Origin: Bacteroidota bacterium
GTDB taxonomy: Bacteria > Bacteroidota > Ignavibacteria > UBA10030 > UBA8401
Direction: 5' to 3'
DNA length: 59,494 nt
Assembly (NCBI GenBank): GCA_008933835.1
Contig: WBUG01000014.1
Coordinates: 1 to 59,494, forward strand
The first letter of the stretch is position 1. Each line of letters begins with the position of its first letter. Below the pieces are notes generated by a model that had not been told where the DNA came from, did not search any database, and saw only the letters and a program-made list of their open reading frames with translations. Shown here piece after piece: positions 6,369 to 14,922 of this stretch. Position numbers and translations under genes: made by a program.

Positions 6369-9020
6369 ATGAACAATTGTAAACCGTTCGCCGTCATCAT
6401 CGCGCTGTTGTCGCTCGGGAGCCTGCTTGCCGCCGGTCCCGTGACCGCCGTTCGGGTGACGGAACGCATCGCGTTGGATGGGCGCCTGGATGAGCCGGTG
6501 TGGCGTTCCGTCCGTCCCGTGTCGGAGTTCCTCCAGCGCGAACCGGTGCAGGGAGCTCCGGCCAGCGAACGGACGGAGGTCTGGGTCGCGTACGACGACA
6601 ACGCGCTCTATGTCGCCGCACGGCTGCACGACGCCTCGCCGGACTCCATTATGGCGCTGCTCGACCGCCGTGACAATCTCAACACGGCCGACTGGTTCGG
6701 TGTCTTCCTCGACCCGTACCGCGACAAGCGGAGCGGCAACTACTTCGTCGTCGGTCCCACCGGCTCCATCGGCGACGGCGCGATGTACAACGACGACTGG
6801 GACGATTCGGACTGGGACGGCGTGTGGGAAGCGAAGACCGGCATGGACACCGGAGGCTGGACGGTGGAGATGATGATCCCCTTTTCGCAGCTCCGGTTCC
6901 AGGAGAAGCCGGTGCAGGAGTGGGGGGTGAACTTCCGCCGCGACATCGGCCGGAAGAACGAACAGTCCTACCTCGTGTACACCCCGCGCGGAGAGAGCGG
7001 TTTCGTGTCGCGCTTCCAGCCGCTGCTCGGCATCGAAGGCATCCGTCCCTCCACCGCGCTCGAAGTGCGGCCGTTCGTCACCGGCAAGCATGAACGGACC
7101 CACCCCTCCGCCGGAGATCCGTTCAATCCGGACGGCGTCCGGAACTTCGGCGACGCCGGGGCGGACATCAAGTACGGCATCAGCAGCAACCTCATCCTCG
7201 ACGCCACCGTCAATCCGGACTTCGGACAGGTGGAGGTGGACCCGGCTGTCGTCAACCTGAGCGACGTGGAATCGTTCTTTCAGGAGAAGCGGCCGTTCTT
7301 CATCGAAGGGGCCTCCACGTTCAGCAACTTCGGCCGGGGCGGGGGACGCAACTTCTGGAACTTCAACTATCCGCAGCCCACCATCTTCTACAGCCGCCGC
7401 ATCGGCCGCGCGCCGTACGGCAACGACACGCTCGACGCCGACTATACGGACGCACCCATCGCCACGCGCATTCTCGGCGCCGCCAAGGTGACCGGCAAGC
7501 TCGGCGACGGATGGAACGTGGGGACCATCCACGCGCTCACCGCGCGCGAGTTCACGCCGTTCCGGACCGGCGCGCTCCGCGGCGACGCGGAGATCGAACC
7601 GCAGACGTACTACGGCGTGGCGCGCGTGCAGAAGGAGCTCAACGGCGGGCGGCAGGGACTCGGCGTCCTTTCGACGTACACCGCCCGCGGATTCTCCGAC
7701 CGGACCTTCGCCGATGTGATGAACCACACGAGCCTCTTCGCCGGCGCGGACGGCTGGACCTTCCTCGACGAGGACCGTTCCTGGGTCGTCACCGGGTACG
7801 GCGGCGTCTCCCGTGTCGAAGGGAGCCGGGAACGGATGGTGCGTCTGCAGCGGAACTCGACACACTACTTCCAGCGGCCCGACGCGTCGCACGTGGAGGT
7901 CGACTCGGCCGCGACCTCGCTCACTGGATTCTCGGGACGGTTCTACCTCATCAAGCAAAAGGGGAGCACGTACGTCAACGCCGCCCTCGGCGTCATCGAC
8001 CCGAACTTCGAGATCAACGACCTCGGCTTCCTCTCCCGCACCGACGTCATCAACGCCCACGTCGGCGGCGGATACATGTGGACGGAACCGGAGGGGATCT
8101 TCCGCTTCCGCGAGCTCGGCGGCGGTGTCGGCGCGAGCACGGACTTCAGCGGATTGATGGTGCACAACATCCTCGTCCACTGGGGCTACGCGCAGTTCGT
8201 CAACTACTGGAGCATCAATTATAACCTTGCGTTCAATTTCTCTGCAATGAACAACACCCGGCGGACGCGGGGGGGACCGGTCACCATCAACCGTCCCGGT
8301 TCGGAAGTGAACTTCAACATCATGTCCGACGACCGTAAGCCGGTCCGGCTGGAGGTGGGGTCCAACCTCTTCACGTCGGGACAGCGCCGCTACACCTCCT
8401 TCTGGTCGTCGGTGGTCTTCCGGCCGGCCCCGCACATCAACTTCTCCGTCGGTCCGCAGTACTTGGCCGAGTCGCAGCGGCTGGCCTTCGTCGACATCGT
8501 CGATGATGCGGCGGAGACCCGCACGTTCGGACGGCAGTACCTCTTCGGACGTCTCGCCTACCGTGAGCTCTCCGCCAACATCCGGCTCAACTGGACCTTC
8601 ACGCCGGCGTTGACGCTCCAGCTCTACATGCAGCCCTTGTTCTCGTCGGGCGATTATTCGGAGTTCAAGCAGCTCGCTGCGCCGCGGTCGGACGATTACC
8701 TCGTCTTCGGAACGGGTCCGTCGACGCTCGCGTACGACGCCGGCGCCGACGAATACGAGTTCGACAGCGACGGGGCGGGAGGACCTTCCGCACCGAAACG
8801 GTTCGGAGACCCCGACTTCAATTTCCGCTCGCTCCGCGGCAATGCGGTGCTCCGGTGGGAGTATCGTCCCGGGTCGGCGCTGTACCTGGTGTGGACGCAG
8901 AGCCGGTACGACGTGGAGGACGACGGCGAGTTCCGGATGAACCGGTCCGCCGAACGTATCGCGAACGCCCGGCCGGACAACATCATCATGCTGAAACTGA
9001 CCTACTACTTCGCGATGTGA
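6369..9020 (+). CDS. DUF5916 outer-membrane protein with CBM9-like N-terminal domain
   Basis: 883 residues. A signal peptide is followed by a carbohydrate-binding family 9-like domain (about 27-215), with the characteristic opening ERIALDGRLDEPVWRSV and the phrase VWVAYDDNALYVAARLHD. The remaining ~650 residues are the DUF5916 region: ATVNPDFGQVEVDPAVVNLS, then FFQEKRPFFIEGASTF, then a long beta-rich barrel-like part ending MLKLTYYFAM. The family is common in Bacteroidota and its substrate is unknown; a surface glycan or peptide role is often presumed. GAGGGAAGC precedes the ATG. It lies between the terminators at 6320-6351 and 9042-9082, so it is probably monocistronic. Confidence 0.88.
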   Translation: MNNCKPFAVIIALLSLGSLLAAGPVTAVRVTERIALDGRLDEPVWRSVRPVSEFLQREPVQGAPASERTEVWVAYDDNALYVAARLHDASPDSIMALLDRRDNLNTADWFGVFLDPYRDKRSGNYFVVGPTGSIGDGAMYNDDWDDSDWDGVWEAKTGMDTGGWTVEMMIPFSQLRFQEKPVQEWGVNFRRDIGRKNEQSYLVYTPRGESGFVSRFQPLLGIEGIRPSTALEVRPFVTGKHERTHPSAGDPFNPDGVRNFGDAGADIKYGISSNLILDATVNPDFGQVEVDPAVVNLSDVESFFQEKRPFFIEGASTFSNFGRGGGRNFWNFNYPQPTIFYSRRIGRAPYGNDTLDADYTDAPIATRILGAAKVTGKLGDGWNVGTIHALTAREFTPFRTGALRGDAEIEPQTYYGVARVQKELNGGRQGLGVLSTYTARGFSDRTFADVMNHTSLFAGADGWTFLDEDRSWVVTGYGGVSRVEGSRERMVRLQRNSTHYFQRPDASHVEVDSAATSLTGFSGRFYLIKQKGSTYVNAALGVIDPNFEINDLGFLSRTDVINAHVGGGYMWTEPEGIFRFRELGGGVGASTDFSGLMVHNILVHWGYAQFVNYWSINYNLAFNFSAMNNTRRTRGGPVTINRPGSEVNFNIMSDDRKPVRLEVGSNLFTSGQRRYTSFWSSVVFRPAPHINFSVGPQYLAESQRLAFVDIVDDAAETRTFGRQYLFGRLAYRELSANIRLNWTFTPALTLQLYMQPLFSSGDYSEFKQLAAPRSDDYLVFGTGPSTLAYDAGADEYEFDSDGAGGPSAPKRFGDPDFNFRSLRGNAVLRWEYRPGSALYLVWTQSRYDVEDDGEFRMNRSAERIANARPDNIIMLKLTYYFAM

Positions 9021-9037
9021 CCCGGCGGTTTTTTCAT

Positions 9038-9066
9038 TGACGCGACGGCCCACTTGTTCGTATTTT
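9038..9066 (+). promoter_or_regulatory. promoter of the DUF2723 gene, inside a terminator
   Basis: TTGACG (9038-9043), a 17-base spacer, then TATTTT (9061-9066). The predicted start of transcription is near 9073, about 10 bases before the ATG at 9083. The whole element overlaps the terminator hairpin of the gene before it. Confidence 0.6.
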
Positions 9067-9082
9067 GGGCCGTCGCTTTTTT
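9042..9082 (+). terminator. strong rho-independent terminator of the DUF5916 gene
   Basis: An 11-base perfect stem (GCGACGGCCCA/TGGGCCGTCGC) with a 13-base loop is followed directly by six T (9077-9082). The next gene's ATG begins at the very next base. Confidence 0.9.
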
Positions 9083-10867
9083 ATGACGGAACCGGTGAAC
9101 CATATCGCTCGGCGTGAACGTCTGCTGGCCTCCCTGCTCGGCCTCGTTCCCTTCGCCGTGTACCGTGCGGCGGCGCTCCCGTCGGTCGGATACATCGACA
9201 GCGGAGAACTGTCGGCGGTCGCCGTCCAGCTCGGCATCGCGCATCCCACCGGATATCCCCTCTTCACGCTTCTCGGCCGCATCGCCTCCATGCTTCCTGG
9301 TGGCGAAAAGATCGTTCTTCTCAACACGATGAGCGCCTTCTTCGCCGCCGCGGCCGTCCCGCTCGTCTTCTTCATCGCGCTGGAACTGCTGGAACCGCTC
9401 CGGGAACGCCGGACTGCCGTGCACCATGCCGGCGCGTTCTCCGGCGCAACGGCCCTGGCGTTCTCGCAGACCTTCTGGAGACAGGGGATCGGTGTGGAGG
9501 TGTATTCGCTCCACCTGGCGCTCCTCGGCGGCGTGCTGCTGTCGCTGCTGCGCGCCGCGGGGACCGGCGCCGCGAGGTACTGGATCCTGTCGGCGTTCCT
9601 GCTCGGTCTCTCGTTCACGAACCACATGACGACGCTGCTCCTCCTTCCGGCGGCGGCATATCTGTTCTTCGTCACCGGCGGACCCTTCCGCGAGTCCCTT
9701 CGGCGGCTCGTCGTGCTCGGAGCGCCGTTCGCTGCGGGGCTCTCGCTCTATCTGTACCTTCCCCTGCGGGCGGCGTCCCATCCTCCGCTCAATTGGGGGA
9801 ATCCCTCCGCCTGGGAGCAGCTGCTGTGGCATGTGTCCGGCAAACAGTTCCGGGTCTGGATGTTCACCTCCACCGAGAGCGCACGGCGCCAGTTCGAATA
9901 CTTCGTCCAGCGGCTGCCGGAAGAGTTCGCGCTGGTGCCGTTCCTCATCGCCGCCGTCGGTCTCTTCGTCGTTCTGTTCTCGGACCGGCGGACCTTCGTC
10001 TTCCTCGCGCTGCTCTTCGCCGCCTGTGTCGGGTACTCCGTCAACTATGACATCCACGACATCGATTCGTATTTCCTCCTCGCGTTCGTTGCGACCGCAC
10101 TTTTCCTTCCCTTCGGCTTCCTGTTCATCGTACGGCGTTTCCCATCTCACCGCGCCACGATCGCTGCCTGGACCATTGCGGTCACCATCGCGGGGATTCC
10201 TCTCTGGCAGAACTGGGGAGAGGTGGAGCAACATGAACAGCGACTTCCGGAGGAGTACACACGCTCCATCCTCGAATCGCTCCCGCCCGGTGCCGTCGTC
10301 CTTTCATATCAATGGGACTATTTCGTCGCTCCGTCGTACTATCTGCAGCGGGTCCGTTCCCTTCGCCCCGATGTGGTGGTGCTGGACAAGGAGCTCTTCC
10401 GCCGCTCCTGGTATTTCGAACAGTTGAAACGGCAGCATCCGGAAGTGATGCAGGCGTCGATGAGGGAGATCGATGCGTTCCTGGCGGAGCTCTCCAAGTT
10501 CGAGCACGGGCTGCCGTACGCCTATGAGCAGATCGAAGGGAGGTATACCGACCTGCTTCTGAGTTTTGTCGAGAAAAACAGTGAAAAACGAGGCGTTTTC
10601 GTAACGAATGAAATAGAACCGCAGTATTTCCGTGGATTTCAGAAAGTTCCGGTCGGAATATTGTATAAATTAACGAAAAAAAGCGATTTTATCCCTCCTT
10701 TGCACTCCGCGGTTCCCGCCCCGTCGGAACGGTATCGCGATACGTATTCCGCAAATCTGCGGCGAATCATTGCGACGGCGTTCCAGCATCGTTCCGAGTA
10801 TGACCGGTATTTCCGGAACGACACTCTCTCCGCACATTTCAGCGCATTATCCCAACGATTCCAGTAG
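9083..10867 (+). CDS. DUF2723 multi-pass membrane protein (glycosyltransferase-like)
   Basis: 594 residues. The N-terminal half carries the DUF2723 signature: ALPSVGYIDSGELSAVAVQ followed by LGIAHPTGYPLFTLLGRI, with the Asp of YIDSGE in the position expected for a polytopic GT-C-like transferase. About ten hydrophobic segments lie between residues 15 and 375, and a soluble domain (about 390-594) closes the chain. Proteins of this family are annotated as putative O-mannosyltransferases acting from polyprenol-linked sugars; that activity is family knowledge and is not shown here. There is no Shine-Dalgarno sequence. ATG 9083 directly follows a terminator T-run; an in-frame TTG at 9065 is less likely because it lies inside the hairpin. 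Confidence 0.85.
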   Translation: MTEPVNHIARRERLLASLLGLVPFAVYRAAALPSVGYIDSGELSAVAVQLGIAHPTGYPLFTLLGRIASMLPGGEKIVLLNTMSAFFAAAAVPLVFFIALELLEPLRERRTAVHHAGAFSGATALAFSQTFWRQGIGVEVYSLHLALLGGVLLSLLRAAGTGAARYWILSAFLLGLSFTNHMTTLLLLPAAAYLFFVTGGPFRESLRRLVVLGAPFAAGLSLYLYLPLRAASHPPLNWGNPSAWEQLLWHVSGKQFRVWMFTSTESARRQFEYFVQRLPEEFALVPFLIAAVGLFVVLFSDRRTFVFLALLFAACVGYSVNYDIHDIDSYFLLAFVATALFLPFGFLFIVRRFPSHRATIAAWTIAVTIAGIPLWQNWGEVEQHEQRLPEEYTRSILESLPPGAVVLSYQWDYFVAPSYYLQRVRSLRPDVVVLDKELFRRSWYFEQLKRQHPEVMQASMREIDAFLAELSKFEHGLPYAYEQIEGRYTDLLLSFVEKNSEKRGVFVTNEIEPQYFRGFQKVPVGILYKLTKKSDFIPPLHSAVPAPSERYRDTYSANLRRIIATAFQHRSEYDRYFRNDTLSAHFSALSQRFQ

Positions 10868-10876
10868 GAGAGAACG

Positions 10877-10914
10877 CAAAGTCAATATTTAATCGCTTTC
10901 TTTTGTTGACTTTG
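10877..10914. repeat. inverted repeat CAAAGTCAA...TTGACTTTG at the tRNA promoter
   Basis: Perfect 9-base arms at 10877-10885 and 10906-10914 are separated by 20 AT-rich bases. The right arm contains the -35 box of the tRNA promoter. It may be an operator or a loose transcript-end hairpin for the DUF2723 gene. Confidence 0.6.
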
Positions 10915-10933
10915 TAGCAAAATATTGTATATT
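10906..10933 (+). promoter_or_regulatory. promoter of the tRNA-rpmG-secE-nusG unit
   Basis: TTGACT (10906-10911), a 16-base spacer, then TATATT (10928-10933). The AT-rich DNA just upstream would suit an UP element, as expected for a stable-RNA promoter. Confidence 0.8.
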
Positions 10934-11008
10934 ACTAGTCTCCATCGGCACGCCAAATAGGCGCGGTAGTCTTGTGCATCCCTGTGCGGTATCGCGCGCC
11001 GTTGTGAT

Positions 11009-11084
11009 GCTGGCGTAGCTCAGTTGGTAGAGCAGCTGACTTGTAATCAGCAGGTCACGAGTTCAAGTCTCGTCGCCAGCTCCA
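11009..11084 (+). tRNA. tRNA-Thr (anticodon TGT)
   Basis: The acceptor stem GCTGGCG/CGCCAGC and anticodon stem GCTGA/TCAGC enclose loop CTTGTAA, giving anticodon TGT. The CCA end is encoded (11082-11084). First gene of the tRNA cluster. Confidence 0.97.
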
Positions 11085-11099
11085 GCAGGGTCGGTCATC

Positions 11100-11182
11100 G
11101 GGTAGGTAGCGAAGTGGTTAAACGCAACAGACTGTAAATCTGTCGCCCCCGGGCTTCGGAGGTTCGAATCCTTCCCTACCCA
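11100..11182 (+). tRNA. tRNA-Tyr (anticodon GTA)
   Basis: Acceptor GGGTAGG/CCTACCC, anticodon loop CTGTAAA between ACAGA and TCTGT, and a long variable arm (CGCCCCCGGGCTTCGG region) that marks a class II tRNA. CCA is not encoded. Confidence 0.97.
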
Positions 11183-11199
11183 CAACAGCTGTTCACACC

Positions 11200-11272
<73 letters not shown>

Positions 11273-11334
11273 CGACGCCGCCGTAGCGGGACCCGAACGG
11301 ACCACAGCGGCACGGTCCGCACCCCGGTGAGACC

Positions 11335-11407
11335 GCGGGAGTAACTCAGTTGGTAGAGTCACAGCCTTCCAAGCTGTTGGTCGCGGGTTCGAGTCCCGTC
11401 TCCCGCT
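11335..11407 (+). tRNA. tRNA-Gly (anticodon TCC)
   Basis: Acceptor GCGGGAG/CTCCCGC; anticodon stem ACAGC/GCTGT around loop CTTCCAA gives anticodon TCC. CCA is not encoded. The 62-base gap before it (11273-11334) holds nothing recognisable. Confidence 0.97.
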
Positions 11408-11432
11408 CTGAGAATCGACGAAAGGAACCACG

Positions 11433-11582
11433 ATGCGCGACATCATCACCCTCGAATGCACCGTCTGCAAGGAACGGAACTACTCGACCACGAAGAACAA
11501 GAAGAAGCAGACCAACCGTGTCGAGTACAAGAAGTACTGTCCCCGCTGCAACAAGCACACGGTCCACAAAGAGACCAAATAA
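11433..11582 (+). CDS. rpmG: 50S ribosomal protein L33
   Basis: 49 residues, the normal L33 length. Two Cys pairs (CTVC at 9-12 and CPRC at 36-39) make this the zinc-binding form. It ends TVHKETK, as L33 proteins usually do. AAAGGAA lies 6 bases before the ATG. It sits between tRNA-Gly and tRNA-Trp, a common bacterial arrangement, so tRNA processing must release its mRNA. L33 is a small component near the E site of the large subunit. Confidence 0.97.
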   Translation: MRDIITLECTVCKERNYSTTKNKKKQTNRVEYKKYCPRCNKHTVHKETK

Positions 11583-11588
11583 TTCTGT

Positions 11589-11661
11589 ACGGGTGTAGCT
11601 CAATTGGCAGAGTAGCGGTCTCCAAAACCGTTGGTTGGGGGTTCGAGTCCCTCCACCCGTG
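11589..11661 (+). tRNA. tRNA-Trp (anticodon CCA)
   Basis: Acceptor ACGGGTG/CACCCGT; the anticodon stem around loop CTCCAAA gives anticodon CCA. It starts 7 bases after the rpmG stop and is followed 22 bases later by secE. Confidence 0.96.
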
Positions 11662-11682
11662 CACACTGTTCCGGGAAACCGT

Positions 11683-11865
11683 ATGAAAGAGAAAATCATC
11701 AACTTCGTCACCGACGTCCAGAAAGAGATGGCGAAAGTGACCTGGCCGACCCAGAAGGAACTTCAGGAGTCCACCATGGTCGTGCTCGGCGTCTGCGGTG
11801 TGATCGCGCTGTTCGTCTACGTGGTCGACACGTTCGTCAGCCAGGTCATCAAGGGGATCTTCTAA
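11683..11865 (+). CDS. secE: preprotein translocase subunit SecE
   Basis: 60 residues: a short amphipathic helix with the conserved KVTWPTQKELQEST, then a single transmembrane helix (about 33-53). This is the minimal SecE form. It clamps SecY (encoded at 37123) in the inner-membrane Sec channel. ATG 11683 gives the conserved N-terminus; the open frame before it runs back into tRNA-Trp. nusG follows after 2 bases. Confidence 0.96.
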   Translation: MKEKIINFVTDVQKEMAKVTWPTQKELQESTMVVLGVCGVIALFVYVVDTFVSQVIKGIF

Positions 11866-11867
11866 CG

Positions 11868-12425
11868 GTGGAAAGCACGGTCGCACATCGCTGGTACGTG
11901 GTCCGCACCTACTCGGGACACGAGAACAAAGTGAAGCTCGCGCTCGAGAGCGAATCGAAAGAGCAGGGGCTGCAGGACCGCATCCTCCGGGTGATGATCC
12001 CCGCGGAGAAGATCTTCGAGGTGAAGGACGGCAAGAAGAAGAGCAAGACGAAGAACTTCTTCCCGGGCTACATCCTGGTGGAGGCGGTGCTCGACGAGAA
12101 GACGAAGCATCTCATCCTCAACACGCCGTCGGTGCTCAGTTTCGTCGGGACGAAGGACCGTCCCGTGCCGCTGCAGCCGGACGAGGTGAAGCGCCTCATC
12201 GGCCGCATCGAGGAGAAGAAGGACGACGGGGCACCGGTGGAGCGCGTTGAGATCCCGTTCCACATCGGCGAACCGGTCAAGGTCATCAGCGGACCGTTCC
12301 ACAACTTCACCGGGTTCGTACAGGAGATCAACGAGGAGAAGCTGAAGCTGAAGGTCATGGTGAGCATCTTCGGCCGCAAGACGCCGATCGAGCTCGACTT
12401 CACGCAGGTCGAACTGGAAAAATAG
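11868..12425 (+). CDS. nusG: transcription termination/antitermination factor NusG
   Basis: 185 residues. The NGN domain begins HRWYVVRTYSGHENKVK and includes NFFPGYILVEA. The C-terminal KOW domain begins FHIGEPVKVISGPFHNFTG. It binds RNA polymerase and links it to Rho or ribosomal protein S10. The start is a GTG two bases after the secE stop; no Met occurs in frame before the conserved HRWYVVRT. Confidence 0.96.
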   Translation: MESTVAHRWYVVRTYSGHENKVKLALESESKEQGLQDRILRVMIPAEKIFEVKDGKKKSKTKNFFPGYILVEAVLDEKTKHLILNTPSVLSFVGTKDRPVPLQPDEVKRLIGRIEEKKDDGAPVERVEIPFHIGEPVKVISGPFHNFTGFVQEINEEKLKLKVMVSIFGRKTPIELDFTQVELEK

Positions 12426-12460
12426 GACATCATTTCATCTATCGAACGTAGAGACAGCGT

Positions 12461-12886
12461 ATGGCAAAGAAAGTAACCGGATTCATCAAGCTGCAGATCC
12501 CCGCCGGACAGGCGAACCCCGCACCCCCGGTCGGACCGGCCCTCGGTCAGAAGGGTGTGAACATCATGGAGTTCTGCAAGCAGTTCAACGCCAAGACCCA
12601 GTCGCAGGCCGGCCTCATCATTCCGGTCATCATCACCGTCTACTCGGACAAGTCGTTCACCTTCATCACCAAGACCCCGCCGGCGGCCGTGCTGCTGGTG
12701 AAGGCCGCGAAGGTCGCCAAAGGTTCCGGTCAGCCGAACCGCACCAAGGTCGGCAAAGTGACCAGGGAGCAGGTGAAGGAGATCGCACAGATGAAGATGC
12801 CCGACCTCAACACCACGGACATCGAAGCGGCGATGAGCATGGTCGAAGGCACCGCCAAGAGCCTCGGCATCTCCGTCGAAGGATAA
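12461..12886 (+). CDS. rplK: 50S ribosomal protein L11
   Basis: 141 residues, full L11 length. The N-terminal domain carries [20 protein letters not shown], the flexible thiostrepton/RelA-responsive region. The C-terminal rRNA-binding domain holds [14 protein letters not shown] and [20 protein letters not shown]. It forms the L11 stalk base that contacts EF-G. It lies 35 bases after nusG and 61 before rplA in the classic nusG-rplKAJL-rpoBC order. Confidence 0.98.
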   Translation: MAKKVTGFIKLQIPAGQANPAPPVGPALGQKGVNIMEFCKQFNAKTQSQAGLIIPVIITVYSDKSFTFITKTPPAAVLLVKAAKVAKGSGQPNRTKVGKVTREQVKEIAQMKMPDLNTTDIEAAMSMVEGTAKSLGISVEG

Positions 12887-12947
12887 CCATCACTCAACAA
12901 CGTGGGAGTTCCGCTCCGCGGGACGTTCGGACCACCAGGAGGATCGC

Positions 12948-13640
12948 ATGAAACACGGAAAGAAGTACGTCAACGCCGCCAAGAAGATCGACCCCAAGAA
13001 GTTCTACTCCATCGAGGACGCCGTCGCGCTGGTGAAGGAGACCGCCTCGGCCAAATTCACCGAATCGTTCGATGTGGCGGTCCGCCTCGGCGTCGACCCC
13101 AAGAAGGCCGACCAGGCCATCCGCGGCACCGTCGCGCTGCCCCACGGCATCGGGAAATCGGTGCGCGTGCTGGTGGTGACCAAGTCGCCGAAGGACGCCG
13201 AAGCGAAAGCGGCCGGCGCGGACTACGCCGGTTTCGAGGAGTACATCGAGAAGATCAAGGGGGGCTGGGCCGATGTCGACGTCATCATCGCCACCCCGGA
13301 CGTGATGGTCGAACTCGGAAAGCTCGGCAAGATCCTCGGACCCCGCGGCCTCATGCCCAACCCGAAGAGCGGCACGGTGACGATGGACGTCGCCACCGCC
13401 GTGAAGGAAGTGAAGGCGGGCAAGATCGAGTTCCGCGTGGACAAGGCGGGCGTCGTCCACTCCACCGTCGGCAAGGTCTCCTTCGAGAAGGAGAAGCTCG
13501 TCGAGAATCTCAAGACCTTCCTGAACACGATCGTGAAGCTGAAGCCGTCCACGGCCAAGGGCACGTACGTGAAGAGCATCTACGTCTCGTCCACCATGGG
13601 ACCGGGCGTGCCGATCGACCGCACCGTCGCGGCGGCCTGA
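12948..13640 (+). CDS. rplA: 50S ribosomal protein L1
   Basis: 230 residues, the normal L1 length. Typical segments are [35 protein letters not shown] and the C-terminal [12 protein letters not shown]1 forms the mobile stalk by the E site and in many bacteria represses its own rplK-rplA mRNA. AGGAGG lies 7 bases before the ATG, one of the best ribosome-binding sites in the window. Confidence 0.98.
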   Translation: MKHGKKYVNAAKKIDPKKFYSIEDAVALVKETASAKFTESFDVAVRLGVDPKKADQAIRGTVALPHGIGKSVRVLVVTKSPKDAEAKAAGADYAGFEEYIEKIKGGWADVDVIIATPDVMVELGKLGKILGPRGLMPNPKSGTVTMDVATAVKEVKAGKIEFRVDKAGVVHSTVGKVSFEKEKLVENLKTFLNTIVKLKPSTAKGTYVKSIYVSSTMGPGVPIDRTVAAA

Positions 13641-13734
13641 CCAGAACTTACGCACTCACACTCATCAACCCAACGGCATTCGGTGCCCCGGTGTCCCCGG
13701 GGGCTTCTCACCGCATGCGAAACAACGGAACACT
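13641..13734 (+). promoter_or_regulatory. possible L10(L12) autoregulatory leader before rplJ
   Basis: The 94-base gap between rplA and rplJ contains a GC-rich foldback (GCCCCGG...CCCGGGGGC, about 13684-13703), and rplJ has only a weak Shine-Dalgarno sequence. Many bacteria place an L10-binding leader here. I see the hairpin but cannot confirm the kink-turn. Confidence 0.35.
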
Positions 13735-14256
13735 ATGAACAGATCAGAGAAGGAACAGGCCGTCGCCGAGATCCAGGCGAAGGTGGCCCGCGCGCAGGGG
13801 ATGTTCTTCACTGATTTCTCGGGAATCAACGTGGAGCAGATCACGCAGCTCCGCCGCGAGTTCCGGAAATCCGGTATCGAATACACGGTGGTCAAGAACA
13901 CACTGGCCACCATCGCGCTGCGGAACGTCTCCGGGTACGACGCGGTGTACGACAAGCTCGTCGGTTCCACCGGCATCGCGTTCGCGTACGAGGATGCGGC
14001 CGCTCCGGCCAAGATCATCCAGAAGTTCAAGGAGAAGAACGAGAAGTTCGGCGTGAAGGCCTGCGTCATCGAGAAGACGGTGTACGACGGTTCCAAGCTC
14101 AAGGAACTGGCGGCGCTGCCCTCGCGTGCGGAGGCGGTCGCGTCCATCCTCGGCAGCATCAACGCTCCCATCAGCGGCGTCGTCGGCGCACTCAATGCCG
14201 TCATGCGCGATGTGGTGGGCGTCCTGGAGGCCATCGAGAAGAAGAAGGCCGCCTGA
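13735..14256 (+). CDS. rplJ: 50S ribosomal protein L10
   Basis: 173 residues. The N-terminal rRNA-binding domain contains FFTDFSGINVEQITQLRREF and EYTVVKNTLATIAL; the C-terminal helix (about 130-173) should carry L7/L12 dimers. It forms the base of the factor-recruiting stalk and usually regulates its own operon. The ATG is preceded by only a weak GGAA, in line with leader-based control. Confidence 0.97.
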   Translation: MNRSEKEQAVAEIQAKVARAQGMFFTDFSGINVEQITQLRREFRKSGIEYTVVKNTLATIALRNVSGYDAVYDKLVGSTGIAFAYEDAAAPAKIIQKFKEKNEKFGVKACVIEKTVYDGSKLKELAALPSRAEAVASILGSINAPISGVVGALNAVMRDVVGVLEAIEKKKAA

Positions 14257-14309
14257 ACACCGTCATCGTCAATGTTATGATCAATTATATCATCTAAGGA
14301 GAACTCACC

Positions 14310-14684
14310 ATGTCAGTCGTCGCAGAAATCGTAGAGAAGATCGAAAAGCTCACCCTCCTCGAAGCCGTTGAACTGAAGAAGGCCCTCGAAGAGAAGTTCG
14401 GCGTCACCGCCGCCGCCCCGGTCATGATGGCCGCCGCCGGCGCCGCTCCGGCCGCCGCCGCCGCCGCCGAGCAGACCGAATTCACCGTCGAGCTCACCGA
14501 CGGCGGTGCCCAGAAGATCAACGTGATCAAGGTGGTCCGCGAAGCGACCGGTCTCGGCCTGAAGGAGGCCAAGGACCTCGTCGACGGCGCTCCGAAGCCG
14601 GTGAAGGAAGGCCTCAGCAAGGCCGACGCCGACGCGCTGAAGAAGAAGCTCGAAGAAGCGGGTGCGAAGGTCACCCTGAAGTAA
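14310..14684 (+). CDS. rplL: 50S ribosomal protein L7/L12
   Basis: 124 residues. The N-terminal dimerisation helices (about 1-30) lead into an Ala-rich hinge (about 37-54). The globular C-terminal domain holds [20 protein letters not shown] and [12 protein letters not shown], the factor-binding surface. TAAGGAG lies 9 bases before the ATG, a much stronger site than that of rplJ, matching the need for several L12 copies per ribosome. The 53-base gap before it is AT-rich (TATGATCAATTATATC). Confidence 0.98.
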   Translation: MSVVAEIVEKIEKLTLLEAVELKKALEEKFGVTAAAPVMMAAAGAAPAAAAAAEQTEFTVELTDGGAQKINVIKVVREATGLGLKEAKDLVDGAPKPVKEGLSKADADALKKKLEEAGAKVTLK

Positions 14685-14754
14685 CTTCGTTCGAGAACTT
14701 TTTCGGGGCCGTCAATGGTATCCATCGGCATCACCGTTCACATCTGACACATCG

Positions 14755-14801
14755 ACAAGCCGGTAGCCTCTTCTCATCGCAGGAGCGGGCTATCGGCTTG
14801 T
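14755..14801 (+). other. long hairpin in the rplL-rpoB intergenic region
   Basis: A 14-base stem (ACAAGCCGGTAGCC with GGCTATCGGCTTGT, one G-U pair) has a 19-base loop. No T-run follows. The position matches the attenuator/RNase III processing site between rplL and rpoB in enterobacteria, suggesting an analogous control point. The rest of 14685-14922 shows no gene. Confidence 0.65.
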
Positions 14802-14922
14802 GTATTCTTCTGTCGGCGATGTCCGGCAGTTCGAATTTGAACGGATTTTGCGGTCCCGGCGGAACGCGGTTCCATCCACCAACCATCTATCCAGATCCCC
14901 CCGATCTGAAGGAGTGATTGAC

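Noticed and set aside
6351-9053. 900-codon frame antisense to the DUF5916 gene
   Set aside because: Composition typical of antisense shadow (Arg/Val/Asp/His-rich), no signal peptide or fold; the sense protein matches a family from end to end.
9061-9067. Bacteroidia-type -7 element (TAnnTTTG) near TATTTTG
   Set aside because: The match lacks one base, and the other promoters in the window do not follow that pattern; a 17-spaced TTGACG/TATTTT fits better.
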